DNA of 64,000 nt from Sideroxyarcus sp. (GTDB taxonomy: Bacteria > Pseudomonadota > Gammaproteobacteria > Burkholderiales > Gallionellaceae): the NCBI GenBank assembly GCA_030651895.1, contig JAUSBR010000002.1, positions 1 through 64,000 on the forward strand, read 5' to 3'. Positions within the stretch are counted from its first letter, which is position 1, and every line of letters begins with the position of its first letter. This document shows positions 1 to 9,820 of this stretch, in pieces. The notes below the pieces were generated by a model that was given only the letters and a program-made list of their open reading frames with translations, was not told the origin of the DNA and ran no database searches. Made by a program: the position numbers and the translations under genes.

Positions 1-133
1 TGGCTTCGCCGCCAAACTTCTTCGACAATACGGTCGTGATCGCCGCTGTCAGGGTGGTCTTGCCGTGGTCAACGTGGCCAATCGTGCCTACGTTCACGTG
101 CGGCTTCGTACGTTCAAATTTGCTCTTTGCCAT
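1..133 (-). CDS. tuf: Elongation factor Tu, N-terminal part (cut by window edge)
   Basis: Only the first 44 codons are present; the gene runs off the left edge. They encode a typical EF-Tu start with the GTPase P-loop [10 protein letters not shown]-Tu is the GTPase that delivers aminoacyl-tRNA to the ribosome. The ATG at 131-133 follows a purine-rich AGGGGAT. The gene lies downstream of tRNA-Tyr, tRNA-Gly and tRNA-Thr on the same strand, the classic proteobacterial tRNA-tufB order, so it is probably the second tuf copy (tufB) co-transcribed with the tRNAs. Confidence 0.97.
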   Translation of the reverse strand, partial: MAKSKFERTKPHVNVGTIGHVDHGKTTLTAAITTVLSKKFGGEA

Positions 134-176
134 GATTTATCCCCTATCAATGCCAAACATTAATCACAAAAAAACT

Positions 177-251
<75 letters not shown>

Positions 252-260
252 CTAACTTTA

Positions 261-334
261 TGGAGCGGGTGAAGGGAATCGAACCCTCGTCATAAGCTTG
301 GAAGGCTTCTGCTCTACCATTGAGCTACACCCGC
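261..334 (-). tRNA. tRNA-Gly (TCC)
   Basis: The acceptor stem GCGGGTG/CACCCGC is perfect and the 3' end encodes TCCA. The anticodon loop CTTCCAA gives UCC for glycine GGA/GGG codons. The T-loop GGTTCGATTCC is canonical. It is the second tRNA of the Tyr-Gly-Thr-tuf transcript and lies about 10 nt upstream of tRNA-Thr. Confidence 0.97.
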
Positions 335-385
335 AAAACCCAACACCAGCCCACTAAAACCTACTAAACAGCAAACCGAAAAATC

Positions 386-470
386 TGGTGGAGGGGGAAG
401 GATTCGAACCTTCGTACTCTAAGAGGTCAGATTTACAGTCTGATGCCTTTAACCACTCGGCCACCCCTCC
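386..470 (-). tRNA. tRNA-Tyr (GTA)
   Basis: This is a class II tRNA of about 85 nt with a long variable arm. The acceptor stem is GGAGGGG/CCCCTCC with discriminator A and encoded CCA (386-388). The anticodon loop CTGTAAA gives GUA (tyrosine). It is the first gene of the tRNA-tuf transcript, 15 nt downstream of a near-consensus promoter. Confidence 0.97.
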
Positions 471-484
471 AAAAAGAGCGCGCG

Positions 485-513
485 ATTATCCATTCAACCG
501 CATACCTTGTCAA
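485..513 (-). promoter_or_regulatory. Sigma-70 promoter of the tRNA-Tyr/Gly/Thr-tuf operon
   Basis: On the minus strand a perfect -35 TTGACA (508-513) is separated by exactly 17 bp from a -10 GATAAT (485-490). The next bases are the GC-rich discriminator CGCGCGC just before the expected start site near 478. Such a discriminator is typical of stable-RNA promoters under stringent (ppGpp/DksA) control; that regulation is inferred. Confidence 0.85.
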
Positions 514-590
514 AGGGAATATACAGATATCGAGCAAAAAACAGGCCACCACCGCCCGGTTTAGCGTTGCATCCCGGAGAAAACGGCGAA

Positions 591-2127
591 TCAGGCCGTC
601 AAACTCAGCTCGCCCAGCAGGTTCAACAGGGCGGTGGCCGAATAACGCTGCTCCTTATCCTTGGCCATCATACGGTCAAGGAAGAACTGCAGATGGCGGT
701 AGCAGGAGGGCAGTTTGGGCACGGGCGCATGCAGATGCTGGTACACGATCATTTCCAGTGTCTCGCCCCGATAGGGCTTCTCGCCGGTCAGCATGTTATA
801 GAACACCGCGCCCATGCTGTAGATATCGGTGCTCTCGTCCTCGGTTTCGCCCAAGGCCTGCTCCGGGCTCATGAAATACGGGGTACCGACGATGTACTCC
901 ATCTGCTCATGCCGTTGCGCCCTGTATATACGGCGCGCGACGCCGAAATCACCCAATACGGCCGTGCCGTCACTGCGCAACAGGATGTTCTCGGGCTTGA
1001 TGTCACGGTGGATGATACCCATCCGGTGCACTTCCACCAGCGCGCAGACCATCTCGCGCAGCACGCTCCAGGCGCGCTCCGGCGCCATACCCGCGTTGCC
1101 AATGTGCTGCTTGAGCGTGCCGCCGGGCAAGTACTCCATCACGATGAACAGCACATCGTCGGTGACGCCCTGGTCGTATATCTGCAGCACATTGATGGTG
1201 CACCTGTTCCAGCAGGCCGTATTCCTCGACGAAGCGGTACAACACCTCACTGTCCTCCGACACGCTGCCGTCGGCGAACTTCAGGGCCAGGTGCGCACCA
1301 TCGCGCAAACGCTCCACCAGATAGACGCGCGACATCCCGCCGCGCCCGATAGGCCGCAGGCATCGGTACCCCGGTATCGTCGGAACAGCTTGTTCAGCTC
1401 CGGAGGCCGCGTATCGCGCCGGATCGAACGCGGGGTGACGCCCGGAGCGCGAACCGTGGTCCAGCGCCAGTGTGGTATCCAGTATCTCGTCGCCGGTCTC
1501 AATGATGTCCTCGCCGCTGTCGCGCACCACCACCGCCTCCGCCACGCGCAAGGGATGCTGCAGCCACTCCGCCCCGATCAGGGCGCGACGACGCGTCTGC
1601 ACGCCACGCCCGGCAGCCTCCAGCGATTGCTCGCTGCACACCACGTTCCAGTCCAGTTCTTTCGATTTGACCGCCAGCAGGGAGGCGACCGAGACCGCAT
1701 GGCCGCTCGCCACATGCTGCACATGGGGAAGCAGGCCGAAGCGGGCGAAGATCAACTCGCCGCTATGGATGCCGATGCCGACACCGAACTTGTCCAGCCC
1801 TTGCTCGGGAAACGCCTGGCGTATCCAGAACCGTGTCTGATAGGCAATCATGGCGATCGCCAGCGCGCAGCGCAGGGCGCGCCGCGCATGGGCATCCTCC
1901 CCTTCCACTGCGGAGAAGGTCACCACCATGCTGTAGTTGCTGATCGAGGTGAGCACGCCCTTCTGCTGCGCGACCTGGAAGCAGACCCTTTCGTAATAGT
2001 CGCTCATCAGATCGGTCAGACTGGCTGCGCTGAGACGTTCGGTCAGATGGATGAAATCCCGGATGATGACACTAACCACCGTCGCTTCGAACGGTTCGTA
2101 CTGCGTCGTTTCTTCTGCTATTGCCAT
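591..2127 (-). pseudogene. Cyclase-homology domain plus Ser/Thr protein kinase, interrupted by a frameshift
   Basis: The gene starts at ATG 2127, right after the radC stop (TGA AGGAA ATG). Residues about 10-175 resemble a class III nucleotidyl cyclase domain (GVGIGIHSGE). The two positions normally holding the metal-binding Asp carry other residues (SVIIRDF, SNYSMVV), so it looks catalytically degenerate. From about residue 250 comes a Hanks-type kinase: G-loop IGRGGMSRVY and VAIK-like LALKFA. After a frame change near 1194 follow HRDIKPEN, GDFGVARR and GTPYFMSPEQ, up to the stop at 591. At 1194 one extra C (or two missing bases) separates ...EQVHH from NVLQIYDQG. Both halves are well conserved, so this is either a recent mutation or a sequencing error. 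With one base corrected it would encode a protein of about 510 residues. No C-terminal membrane segment is seen. Confidence 0.82.
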
Positions 2128-2132
2128 TTCCT

Positions 2133-2807
2133 TCACAGCCAGCCTTTTTCCGCAAACGACAGACACCCCGCGCCCGCCACTATAAAATGATCCAATACCC
2201 TGACATCAACCAGCGCCAGCGATCTCTTCAATTCTTCCGTCAACAGACGGTCCGAATCGCTGGGCTCCGCCACCCCGCTGGGATGATTGTGCGCGAAGAT
2301 CATTGCCGCCGCATTGTGATGCAAGGCGCGCTTCACGATTTCGCGCGGATAGACACTAGTCTGGGTCAAAGTCCCCTGGAACAGCTCTTCCGTTGCCACC
2401 ACACGGTGTTGCGCATCCAGAAAGATCGCCACGAACACCTCCTGCTGCCGGGCATGCAGCAACAACTGCAGAAACTCGCGCACCGCCCGCGGCGAGTTCA
2501 GCGCATCGCCGGTTCGCATCTCTTCCTGCAACGCCCGCCGCGCCATTTCCACCACCGCCTGCAACTGCACGAACTTCGCCTGCCCCATGCCATGTATAGC
2601 ACAGAACTCCTTTTCCGCAGCCGCGAACAAACGGGTCAGGCTCCCAAACCGCACAAGTAATTCGCGTGCCAGATCGACCGCACTCTTGCCCACTACTCCG
2701 GTGCGCAAAAAGATTGCCAGCAACTCCGCGTCGGACAAAGATGCAGCGCCGCGCTGCAGCAACTTCTCGCGCGGACGTTCCCCGGCAGGCCAGTCGGTGA
2801 TACTCAT
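2133..2807 (-). CDS. radC: RadC family JAB/MPN-domain protein
   Basis: The 224-residue protein matches the full RadC length. It has an N-terminal helix-hairpin-helix part (residues about 40-90; [10 protein letters not shown]) and a C-terminal MPN/JAB domain with the metal motif [14 protein letters not shown]. The JAB motif predicts a zinc-dependent hydrolase fold; the cellular function of RadC is still unsettled. ATG 2807 begins [15 protein letters not shown], the usual RadC N-terminus. It is divergent from coaBC, a common proteobacterial arrangement, and the frameshifted kinase gene follows 5 bp downstream. Confidence 0.95.
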   Translation of the reverse strand: MSITDWPAGERPREKLLQRGAASLSDAELLAIFLRTGVVGKSAVDLARELLVRFGSLTRLFAAAEKEFCAIHGMGQAKFVQLQAVVEMARRALQEEMRTGDALNSPRAVREFLQLLLHARQQEVFVAIFLDAQHRVVATEELFQGTLTQTSVYPREIVKRALHHNAAAMIFAHNHPSGVAEPSDSDRLLTEELKRSLALVDVRVLDHFIVAGAGCLSFAEKGWL

Positions 2808-2906
2808 GTCTCACACCAATCTATTATTTAGTCATCGATTCGCCGCCTCACTTAATTCTCCGCGCGGTAAACCCGAACGCACACTATCCCCCTCTAGCGC
2901 CATGGT

Positions 2907-2927
2907 CAATATGCCGGATGGACTAGA
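2907..2927 (+). promoter_or_regulatory. 21-bp motif in the radC/coaBC intergenic region (copy 1)
   Basis: The sequence CAATATGCCG-N3-GGACTAGA lies 60 bp upstream of the coaBC ATG and 99 bp upstream of radC. The same pattern, with the same 3-nt gap, recurs at 24151-24171. CTAG is rare in GC-rich proteobacterial DNA. The position between divergent genes suggests a regulator site or promoter element; the factor is unknown. Confidence 0.45.
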
Positions 2928-2987
2928 TAACGACCCAGGCCCGTCGCCGCAAGCCATCGCCGCACTTTCTTGCTAAGATGCGCCACT

Positions 2988-4190
2988 ATGGATTCATCCT
3001 CGACAAAGCGCATCGTGCTCGGCATCACCGGCGGCATTGCCGCATATAAAGCCGCCGAACTTGCTCGACTATTGGTCAAACAGGGCATCGAAGTCCGGGT
3101 GGCAATGACGGATGCGGCGACGCACTTCATCACCCCTGCGACCATGCAGGCATTGACCGGGCAACCGGTGCTGATTAACCAGTGGCAAGACGACAAGGGC
3201 ATGGCGCATATCCAATCCAGCCGCAGCGCCGACGCAATCGTGATCGCCCCCGCCACGGCGGATTTCATCGCCAAACTGGCACATGGCCTGGCTGACGACC
3301 TGCTCTCTACAATATGTCTGGCGCGCGACTGCCCCTTGCTGGTCGCGCCCGCGATGAACAAGCAGATGTGGTCGAACGCGGCTACGCAACGCAACGTGCA
3401 GCGCCTCGCCGCCGACGGCGTGACTCTGCTCGGGCCGGCGAGCGGCATGCAGGCCTGCGGCGAAGAGGGCATGGGGCGCATGCTGGAAGCGGAAGAGCTG
3501 GCACAAAACATCCTGACTTTGCTCGACCGCGACAAGGTCGGCGAACTTGAAGGCGTCAAGATAGTCATCACCGCCGGTCCGACCTACGAACCCATCGACG
3601 CAGTGCGCGGCATCACCAACCGCAGCAGCGGCAAGATGGGTTATGCAGTCGCGCAGGCAGCTCTGGAGATGGGCGCGCGGGTCACCCTGATCTCCGGCCC
3701 GACGGCGCTGACCTGCCCTGCCGGCGCCAGCATGGTGAACGTCACCAGTGCCGCCGATATGTTCGAGGCGGTAAAACAGGCGACCGCCCCCGCCGACATG
3801 TTCGTCGCAGTGGCCGCAGTCGCCGATTACCGCGTTGCGCAACCAAGCGAACAGAAGATCAAGAAGAACGATGCCTCCCTGACACTGGAGCTGATCCCCA
3901 ACCCGGATATCCTCGCCTACGTTGTGAGCCTCCCGCAGCCACCTTTCTGCGTTGGCTTCGCCGCCGAAAGCGAGAAACTGCGCGAGCATGCGACCGAAAA
4001 GCGCAAGAAGAAGAACATCCCGCTGCTGGCAGCCAATCTGGCGCAGAACGCCATCGGAGCGGACGATAACGAGATCATCCTGTTTGACGACGCGGGCGAG
4101 CATATGTTGCCGCGTGCGGACAAACTCACTCTGGCACGGGCGTTGTTGCGCCATGCCGCCGCGCTTTACAAGAAAGGGAAAGTAAAATGA
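2988..4190 (+). CDS. coaBC: Bifunctional phosphopantothenoylcysteine decarboxylase / phosphopantothenate-cysteine ligase
   Basis: This enzyme joins cysteine to 4'-phosphopantothenate (CoaB) and decarboxylates the product (CoaC) in coenzyme A synthesis. The 400-residue protein has the N-terminal flavoprotein domain ([23 protein letters not shown]) and, from about residue 185, the CoaB domain ([22 protein letters not shown]). ATG 2988 is chosen over an upstream TTG at 2970 because it gives the usual N-terminus. It overlaps dut by 4 nt (ATGA), the common coaBC-dut operon. Confidence 0.97.
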   Translation: MDSSSTKRIVLGITGGIAAYKAAELARLLVKQGIEVRVAMTDAATHFITPATMQALTGQPVLINQWQDDKGMAHIQSSRSADAIVIAPATADFIAKLAHGLADDLLSTICLARDCPLLVAPAMNKQMWSNAATQRNVQRLAADGVTLLGPASGMQACGEEGMGRMLEAEELAQNILTLLDRDKVGELEGVKIVITAGPTYEPIDAVRGITNRSSGKMGYAVAQAALEMGARVTLISGPTALTCPAGASMVNVTSAADMFEAVKQATAPADMFVAVAAVADYRVAQPSEQKIKKNDASLTLELIPNPDILAYVVSLPQPPFCVGFAAESEKLREHATEKRKKKNIPLLAANLAQNAIGADDNEIILFDDAGEHMLPRADKLTLARALLRHAAALYKKGKVK

Positions 4191-4636
4191 AGAAAGTGGA
4201 CGTGAAGGTAATGGACCCACGCTTGCATGAGCACCCGCCCGCCTATGCCACGCCCGGCTCTGCCGGCATCGACCTGCGCGCCTGCATCGACGGCAGCATG
4301 ACCATCCAGCCAGGGCAGTGCGAGCTCATCCCCAGCGGCATCGCCCTGCACCTGAACGACCCTCACTATGCGGCAATGATCCTGCCGCGCTCGGGCCTAG
4401 GCCACAAACACGGCATCGTGCTGGGCAATCTGGTCGGGCTGATCGATTCCGACTATCAGGGCCAGATATTCATCTCTATCTGGAACCGCGGCCATCATCC
4501 GTTCAATCTGATGCCGATGGAGCGCATCGCGCAATTGGTCATCGTGCCGGTAGCCCAAGTGCAATTCAACATCGTGGAAGATTTTCCGATGAGCCAGCGC
4601 GGCAGCAACGGCTTCGGCAGTACCGGCAAACATTAA
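4187..4636 (+). CDS. dut: Deoxyuridine 5'-triphosphate nucleotidohydrolase
   Basis: dUTPase hydrolyses dUTP to dUMP and pyrophosphate. This keeps uracil out of DNA and supplies dTMP synthesis. The 149-residue protein shows the trimeric dUTPase motifs in order: [40 protein letters not shown] and the C-terminal [10 protein letters not shown] arm. It is translationally coupled to coaBC through ATGA and followed by an intrinsic terminator. Confidence 0.98.
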   Translation: MKKVDVKVMDPRLHEHPPAYATPGSAGIDLRACIDGSMTIQPGQCELIPSGIALHLNDPHYAAMILPRSGLGHKHGIVLGNLVGLIDSDYQGQIFISIWNRGHHPFNLMPMERIAQLVIVPVAQVQFNIVEDFPMSQRGSNGFGSTGKH

Positions 4637-4652
4637 GGTCACACCACCAATG

Positions 4653-4679
4653 AAAAAGCCCGCTTTAAGCGGGCTTTTT
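4653..4679. terminator. Bidirectional intrinsic terminator between dut and the PEGA lipoprotein gene
   Basis: The hairpin AAAAAGCCCGC-TTTAA-GCGGGCTTTTT has an 11-bp perfect stem, with an A-tract on one side and a T-tract on the other. It lies 17 bp after the dut stop and 19 bp from the end of the convergent lipoprotein gene, so it can serve both. Confidence 0.93.
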
Positions 4680-4697
4680 CATTGCATCACTGCGATT

Positions 4698-5651
4698 TCA
4701 TTTTTCCAGTTGCAATTCGAGTTCCGTCGTCTCGCCTTTGCGCACCGCGACCTTCTCCGCGACAGTGCCGTAGCCTTTCAGCTTGGCTTGAACGTTATGA
4801 ATTCCGGGAGTCGCCTCGACATGGATGGGAGACATTCCGTAATACACGCCATCCAGATATATCTTGGCACGGGCAGGCTCGGTTCTGACCAGTAACTGAC
4901 CATTCACGAACTGACTGTTCCTGACCGCCGGCATCGTCGGTGTAGGCGTAGTCGGCACCGGTGTGCTGACACCCGGGGTCGAATAGACAGTCACTCCGGG
5001 GATAGCCTTGGTTCCCGGCGTCAGGCTGAACAGATCGCTGCGCGAGACCATCAAGGTTGCGCTGATCGCCTCTATGGTCTTGCCCGACACGATATCCAGT
5101 TCATGGTGCAGGTAATTCGCGATATCTTCCTTGTCGTTACCGGAGACCCCCGCGAAACGGTCGCTCTTCTGCGCCACTTCACCGGACCAGACCACCTTGC
5201 CGCTGGCGATCTCTTTCAGCGTCGTTTCCACCGAGATCGAGACATAGTCACGCTCCTTGGCGTCGAAGCTCAACTCCTTCACTACACCGCTCAACTCGAA
5301 CAGGGCAGCTTTGTCATCGCGCGCCAATACCTGAAAACCGGTGTCATCCAGTTTTTTGGAGAGCGAGTCCGCCACGACTTGCGTGACATCGCGATCCAGC
5401 CGTATCTCGGTGCCGCTCAAGCCGGACACCCGCACTTTCGCGACCCCAACCTTGCGCGCGTCGCCGATCTTGCGTTCGTCGGTGTAAGCCGCGATGCGGA
5501 CTGACGCGGCATACTTCACCTTGGGTGCATCCGGACTGGGCTGCTCGCTTTCGCGGATGCTGATGTCGTTGCTGCTATCCATCATGCCGGAACAACCCGC
5601 CAATGCGGCCATCGCTAGAATTGAAACCAGAAACTTGGCTAAACGACTCAT
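4698..5651 (-). CDS. Lipoprotein with YajG-like region and C-terminal PEGA domain
   Basis: The 317-residue product starts at ATG 5651, preceded by GGAGG. The signal peptide MSRLAKFLVSILAMAALAGC ends in a lipobox (LAGC), so an envelope lipoprotein is expected. Residues about 45-215 resemble YajG-type lipoproteins, with an N-terminal strand (VRIAAYTDERK) and a helix (VTQVVADSLSKKL). A Pro/Thr-rich linker (about residues 225-245) leads to a PEGA domain (about 255-317; VRTEPARAKIYLDG, VQAKLKGY), a beta-sandwich thought to mediate surface or partner contacts. Function is not known. A longer frame upstream lacks the signal peptide and was rejected. Confidence 0.82.
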   Translation of the reverse strand: MSRLAKFLVSILAMAALAGCSGMMDSSNDISIRESEQPSPDAPKVKYAASVRIAAYTDERKIGDARKVGVAKVRVSGLSGTEIRLDRDVTQVVADSLSKKLDDTGFQVLARDDKAALFELSGVVKELSFDAKERDYVSISVETTLKEIASGKVVWSGEVAQKSDRFAGVSGNDKEDIANYLHHELDIVSGKTIEAISATLMVSRSDLFSLTPGTKAIPGVTVYSTPGVSTPVPTTPTPTMPAVRNSQFVNGQLLVRTEPARAKIYLDGVYYGMSPIHVEATPGIHNVQAKLKGYGTVAEKVAVRKGETTELELQLEK

Positions 5652-5716
5652 CAAACCTCCATTCGGACTTGTGTCTTCCTGCCCATGCCAAAAATAGGCA
5701 CCGGCACTGATCATGC

Positions 5717-6316
5717 TTACTTCGCGCTGACTTTGGCCTCGATCTCCGCGAACACTTTCACGATTTCGGTCGTGCCGATCTGCACACCCAACTGACGCGC
5801 GATCTGTGTCGCCGAGAACAGACCACACACAGTCTGGCTGCCATCGGCATTGTTATCCACCACTAGCGCGTGCTGGCGCCCTGCGACCTTCAACATGGCG
5901 AGGATGTTACCCACCTTGGCTTTGCGCACATCTTCCAGAGACGATGCCTGCATCTCGCGGGTCACCGACATCACATCGCGCACCAGGATATCGGCATGCG
6001 TTCCGCCCATCTGTTGCAGGAACAACACCGGTTTGTCGCCCAACACGTCTCTCGCCGTCAATACGCCGCACACTTTGTCCGCTTCGTCCGTTACCAGCAG
6101 CATCCTCACACCGTAGCGGATCATCTTTGCATTCGCTTTGTCCAGGGATGTTTTGGCGCGCACATTAAGTACCGAGACGCTGCGCAGATCGGTCATCACA
6201 TTGATAGCCGGGTCGTCCAGAGTGACATGCTCGGGCAATACCTGCTTCGGCCTGGCGATATCCGTCCCTGTTTTGAAGGGGTGACCGGCCAACGGTGTGA
6301 AACTCTTTGTCATCAT
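5717..6316 (-). CDS. Tandem CBS-domain protein
   Basis: The 199-residue cytoplasmic protein has two CBS motifs: about residues 38-95 (MTDLRSVSVLNV... GVLTARDVLGDKP) and about 110-175 (VRDVMSVTREMQAS... VCGLFSATQIARQ). CBS pairs usually bind adenine nucleotides and act as energy or ionic sensors; the partner is unknown here. Start ATGATG at 6316 follows AAGGAG and overlaps the rppH stop (TAATG), so it is translationally coupled to rppH. Confidence 0.85.
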   Translation of the reverse strand: MMTKSFTPLAGHPFKTGTDIARPKQVLPEHVTLDDPAINVMTDLRSVSVLNVRAKTSLDKANAKMIRYGVRMLLVTDEADKVCGVLTARDVLGDKPVLFLQQMGGTHADILVRDVMSVTREMQASSLEDVRKAKVGNILAMLKVAGRQHALVVDNNADGSQTVCGLFSATQIARQLGVQIGTTEIVKVFAEIEAKVSAK

Positions 6317-6870
6317 TACTCTCCTTGAATTGACTGCCTGGATTCTTCCATCTTCCTGCCCTGCTTCGCGACCGGCAGTTTGTACCCGCCACCTTTCAGT
6401 GCCGGCAAATAACGCACCAACTCGCTCAGCGCCAGGCGATACACCTCGCGCTTGAACTCGATCACCCCATCCAGCTCGATCCAATAATCGGTCCAGCGCC
6501 ATGCGTCGAACTCGGGATGTCCACTCGCCCGCAGCGATACGTCGCAATCGCGACCCACCAGCCGCAGCAGGAACCATATCTGTTTCTGCCCCTTGTAGCT
6601 GCCGCGCGATTCGCGCTTGACCCAAGTCTGCGGTACCTCATAACGCATCCAATCGCGGGTACGTCCCAATATCTGGACGTGACAGGATTGCAGTCCGACT
6701 TCTTCATGCAACTCGCGGTACATCGCCTGCTCCGGCGTTTCGCCGTGCTGGATGCCGCCCTGCGGAAACTGCCACGCATCCTGCCTGATGCGCTTGCCCC
6801 AAAAAACCTGATTCTTTGCGTTAGTCAGAATGATACCGACATTCGGGCGATAACCTTCTCGGTCTATCAT
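6316..6870 (-). CDS. rppH: RNA pyrophosphohydrolase (Nudix)
   Basis: RppH converts 5'-triphosphate RNA ends to monophosphate and so triggers RNase E-dependent decay. The 184-residue protein starts [15 protein letters not shown], the canonical N-terminus. It carries the Nudix box [20 protein letters not shown] followed by VGL, and the family motifs WQFPQGG and [10 protein letters not shown]. An in-frame extension to 6912 was rejected because ATG 6870 matches family starts. It is divergent from proS, a conserved betaproteobacterial neighbourhood. Confidence 0.96.
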   Translation of the reverse strand: MIDREGYRPNVGIILTNAKNQVFWGKRIRQDAWQFPQGGIQHGETPEQAMYRELHEEVGLQSCHVQILGRTRDWMRYEVPQTWVKRESRGSYKGQKQIWFLLRLVGRDCDVSLRASGHPEFDAWRWTDYWIELDGVIEFKREVYRLALSELVRYLPALKGGGYKLPVAKQGRKMEESRQSIQGE

Positions 6871-7007
6871 GATTCGCCCCAATACTGTTTTTCGATGGCC
6901 GGATTGTTCCACATTTCAGCACCCCTGAAAAGAACAAAGGCTGCAGCGCCGCGCCGGACGGGCTTATTTCGCTGTAAAATCCGCGCCTCATCAAACAAGG
7001 AAGCATC

Positions 7008-8717
7008 ATGCGCGTCTCTCAATTCTTCATCTCCACACTCAAAGAAGCCCCTTCCGAAGCCGAACTCCCCAGCCATCGCCTGATGCTGCGCGCGGGATAC
7101 ATCCGCAAGCTCGCCAGCGGCCTCTACACCTGGATGCCCCTGGGACTACGCGTGCTGCGCAAGGTCGAGAACGTGGTGCGCGAGGAGATGGACAAGAGCG
7201 GCGGCATTGAGTTGCTGATGCCCGCAGTCCAGCCCGCCGAGCTGTGGCAAGAGACCGGGCGCTGGGAAGTGTTCGGCCCGCAGATGCTGAAGATCAAGGA
7301 CCGCCACAACAACCAGTTCTGCTTCGGCCCCACGCACGAGGAAGTCATCACCGACATCGCGCGCCGCGAAGTGAAGAGCTACCGCCAGTTGCCGCTGAAC
7401 TTCTACCAGATCCAGACCAAGTTCCGCGACGAGGTGCGCCCGCGCTTCGGCGTGATGCGCGCGCGCGAATTCATGATGAAGGACGCCTACTCCTTCCACA
7501 GCAGCTTCGAAAGCCTGGAACAGACCTATCGCGTGATGTACGAGACCTACTCGCGCATCTTCACGCGCCTCGGCTTGCAGTTCCGCGCCGTCGCCGCGGA
7601 CACCGGCGCCATCGGCGGCTCCGGCTCGCACGAGTTCCATGTGCTGGCCGACTCCGGCGAAGACGGTCTCGCTTTTTGCCCCGACTCGGATTACGCCGCC
7701 AACGTGGAACTGGCCGAAGCACTCGCCCCGACCACGCCGCGCGCTGCCGCAAGCGAAGCCATGCGCGACGTCTCCACGCCCAGCCAGACCACCTGCGAGG
7801 AAGTCGCCGCGCTGCTCGGCATCCCGCTGCAACGCACGGTCAAACTGCTCGCCGTCATCGCCGACGACAAGCTCGTCATCCTGCTGCTGCGCGGCGACCA
7901 CAACCTGAACGAAGTGAAGGTCGGCAAGCTGCCGGGTCTGGAAGGCTTCCGTTTCGCGCGCGAAGACGAGATCCGCGCCTTCTTCAACTGCCCGCCCGGC
8001 TTCCTCGGCCCAATCGGCATAGACCGCAGCAAGACGCGCGTGATCGCCGACCGTACGGTCGCCGCGATGGGCGATTTTGTGGCGGGCAGCAACAAGCCCA
8101 AGTTCCACACCGCCGGGGTCAACTGGGGCCGCGACCTGTCCGAACCAGACCTGGTCGCCGACATCCGCAACGTGGTCACCGGCGACCCTTCGCCCGACGG
8201 CAAGGGCACGCTGGAGCTCTGCCGCGGCATCGAAGTCGGCCATATCTTCCAGTTGCGCACCAAATATTCCGAGGCGCTGCAAGCCACCTATCTCGACGAG
8301 AACGGCAAGGCGCAGATCATGGAGATGGGTTGCTACGGCATCGGCGTGTCGCGCATCGTGGCGGCCGCCATCGAACAGAACTTCGACGAACGCGGCATCG
8401 CGCTGCCCGCAGGCATGGCACCGTTCCAAGTCGCCATCGCGCCCATCGGTTACAAGAAGAGTGAAGCGGTGAAGCAGGCTGCCGACAAACTCTATTCAGA
8501 CTTCATCGCTGCGGGCATCGAAGTCTTGCTGGACGACCGCGACGAGCGTCCCGGCGTGATGTTCGCCGACCTGGAACTGATCGGAATCCCGCACCGCATC
8601 GTCATCGGCGATCGCGGCCTGAAGGACAGTAATGTGGAATATCAGGGACGCAAAGACGATGCCGCCCAAGTCGTCCCATTGCAAGATGTGAAAAAGCTCG
8701 TACAATCCAAGCTATGA
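7008..8717 (+). CDS. proS: Prolyl-tRNA synthetase (bacterial type with editing domain)
   Basis: ProS charges tRNA-Pro with proline. The 569-residue length fits the bacterial form with the INS editing domain (about residues 225-385; [20 protein letters not shown]) that hydrolyses mis-charged Ala-tRNA-Pro. Class II motifs are visible: motif 2 [21 protein letters not shown] and motif 3 [17 protein letters not shown]. The C-terminal anticodon-binding domain covers about residues 470-569. Start ATG 7008 follows AAGGAAGC. It overlaps the next gene by 4 nt (ATGA). Confidence 0.98.
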   Translation: MRVSQFFISTLKEAPSEAELPSHRLMLRAGYIRKLASGLYTWMPLGLRVLRKVENVVREEMDKSGGIELLMPAVQPAELWQETGRWEVFGPQMLKIKDRHNNQFCFGPTHEEVITDIARREVKSYRQLPLNFYQIQTKFRDEVRPRFGVMRAREFMMKDAYSFHSSFESLEQTYRVMYETYSRIFTRLGLQFRAVAADTGAIGGSGSHEFHVLADSGEDGLAFCPDSDYAANVELAEALAPTTPRAAASEAMRDVSTPSQTTCEEVAALLGIPLQRTVKLLAVIADDKLVILLLRGDHNLNEVKVGKLPGLEGFRFAREDEIRAFFNCPPGFLGPIGIDRSKTRVIADRTVAAMGDFVAGSNKPKFHTAGVNWGRDLSEPDLVADIRNVVTGDPSPDGKGTLELCRGIEVGHIFQLRTKYSEALQATYLDENGKAQIMEMGCYGIGVSRIVAAAIEQNFDERGIALPAGMAPFQVAIAPIGYKKSEAVKQAADKLYSDFIAAGIEVLLDDRDERPGVMFADLELIGIPHRIVIGDRGLKDSNVEYQGRKDDAAQVVPLQDVKKLVQSKL

Positions 8718-9352
8718 GACTGAAAACGTTCCGCAAATCCATGATCACGCTGTCGCTCGCGGCAGCGGGGCTGTGTTTTGCGGTCGCGGCGCAGGCTGGT
8801 GCGCAAAAAGAAGAGAAGCTTTCCGCCAGCGTGCGCAGCATGCTGCACCGCGCCGTGGCGGATCAGGCCGCACCCAAACTAGCCTTCTCCTCGCAGCAGG
8901 AAGCACAGTTGTGGCTGGACGAGATGTCGCAACGGCTGGCCAAGCGCATCCCGGATGCGAACTACCGTTTTGATCTCCTGAGCACGGTGCACTATGAAGC
9001 GATGCGCGCAGGGCTTGATCCGCATCTGGTTTTAAGCTTGATCGAGGTGGAAAGCGGATTCAGGAAATACGCGGTATCGAAAGTCGGGGCGCGCGGCTAT
9101 ATGCAAGTGATGCCGTTCTGGACCAAGGCCATCGGCACCAGCGACCAGAACCTGTTCCACCTGCGCACCAACCTGCGCTACGGTTGCACCATCCTGCGCT
9201 ATTACCTAGACAAGGAAAAAGGCGATCTCTACCGCGCACTGGGGCGTTACAACGGCAGTCTGGGCAAACCGGAATATCCAAATCTGGTGAAGGCGGCTTG
9301 GCACAAGCACTGGAACAAGCCGCAGAGCAACGCCCCGCGCAGCACCAGTTAG
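8714..9352 (+). CDS. Periplasmic lytic transglycosylase (SLT domain)
   Basis: The 212-residue protein has a Sec signal peptide (residues 1-28, ending AVAAQAGA) and an SLT/goose-lysozyme-like domain from about residue 95. Its motifs are [16 protein letters not shown] (catalytic Glu in ESG), [23 protein letters not shown] and [10 protein letters not shown]. It should cleave peptidoglycan glycan strands with anhydro-muropeptide formation. It is coupled to proS by ATGA and converges on the thioredoxin-like gene. Confidence 0.92.
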   Translation: MRLKTFRKSMITLSLAAAGLCFAVAAQAGAQKEEKLSASVRSMLHRAVADQAAPKLAFSSQQEAQLWLDEMSQRLAKRIPDANYRFDLLSTVHYEAMRAGLDPHLVLSLIEVESGFRKYAVSKVGARGYMQVMPFWTKAIGTSDQNLFHLRTNLRYGCTILRYYLDKEKGDLYRALGRYNGSLGKPEYPNLVKAAWHKHWNKPQSNAPRSTS

Positions 9353-9358
9353 TCTCGG

Positions 9359-9820
9359 CTATTTTTTGTTCTTGCTCTTGATGTAGGACTCGACGCTGGC
9401 CCGCGTCACCACACCTTCCTGATAACTCACCAGCTTGCCCGCCGGATCGTACAGGAACGAGGTCGGCAGGGCTTCGACTTCACCGACTTGGCTAGCCAAG
9501 GTGTAATCGCCATACACGATAGGATAGCTGACGCGCTTCTTGGCGACGAACTCGACCACCGAATCCTTGTCGGAATCCAGTGCCACCCCGATCACCACCA
9601 GATCCGTATTCTTGTGTGCCTCATGCAGCGCGATCAGATCGGGGATCTCCTCCAGGCAGGGCGGACACCAGGTCGCCCAGAAATTGACCAGCACCCATTT
9701 GCCGCGGTAGTCGGACAGGCGTTGCGCCTGCCCCTGCATATCCTTGAACACGAACCCCTGCGCGCCGGCACTGCCCGCTGCCAGCAACAGCACTGCCACA
9801 ACCAGCGCGCGAAATTTCAT
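9359..9820 (-). CDS. TlpA-like periplasmic thioredoxin-fold protein
   Basis: The 153-residue product has a signal peptide (about residues 1-20, ending GSAGAQ) and a redoxin/AhpC-TSA fold with the active site WATWCPPCLEEIP. A cis-Pro region (VEALPTSFLYDPAGK) is present. Such proteins act as periplasmic thiol-disulfide reductases, often in cytochrome c maturation or copper-centre assembly; the client is not shown here. ATG 9820 overlaps the stop of the YqhA gene (TGATG) and is preferred over TTG 9823. Confidence 0.9.
   Translation of the reverse strand: MKFRALVVAVLLLAAGSAGAQGFVFKDMQGQAQRLSDYRGKWVLVNFWATWCPPCLEEIPDLIALHEAHKNTDLVVIGVALDSDKDSVVEFVAKKRVSYPIVYGDYTLASQVGEVEALPTSFLYDPAGKLVSYQEGVVTRASVESYIKSKNKK

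Noticed and set aside
829-2190. 453-codon open frame on the plus strand
   Set aside because: It is antisense to the cyclase/kinase gene and radC start; its translation is Arg/Pro/Ser-rich without motifs, the typical GC-rich shadow.
4637-5700. Upstream in-frame extension of the PEGA lipoprotein (to 5828)
   Set aside because: It would bury the signal peptide and lipobox; ATG 5651 with GGAGG upstream is clearly better.
7146-8429. 427-codon open frame on the minus strand
   Set aside because: It lies wholly antisense to proS, whose class II motifs are intact; the translation is Ala/Val/His-rich with no domain.
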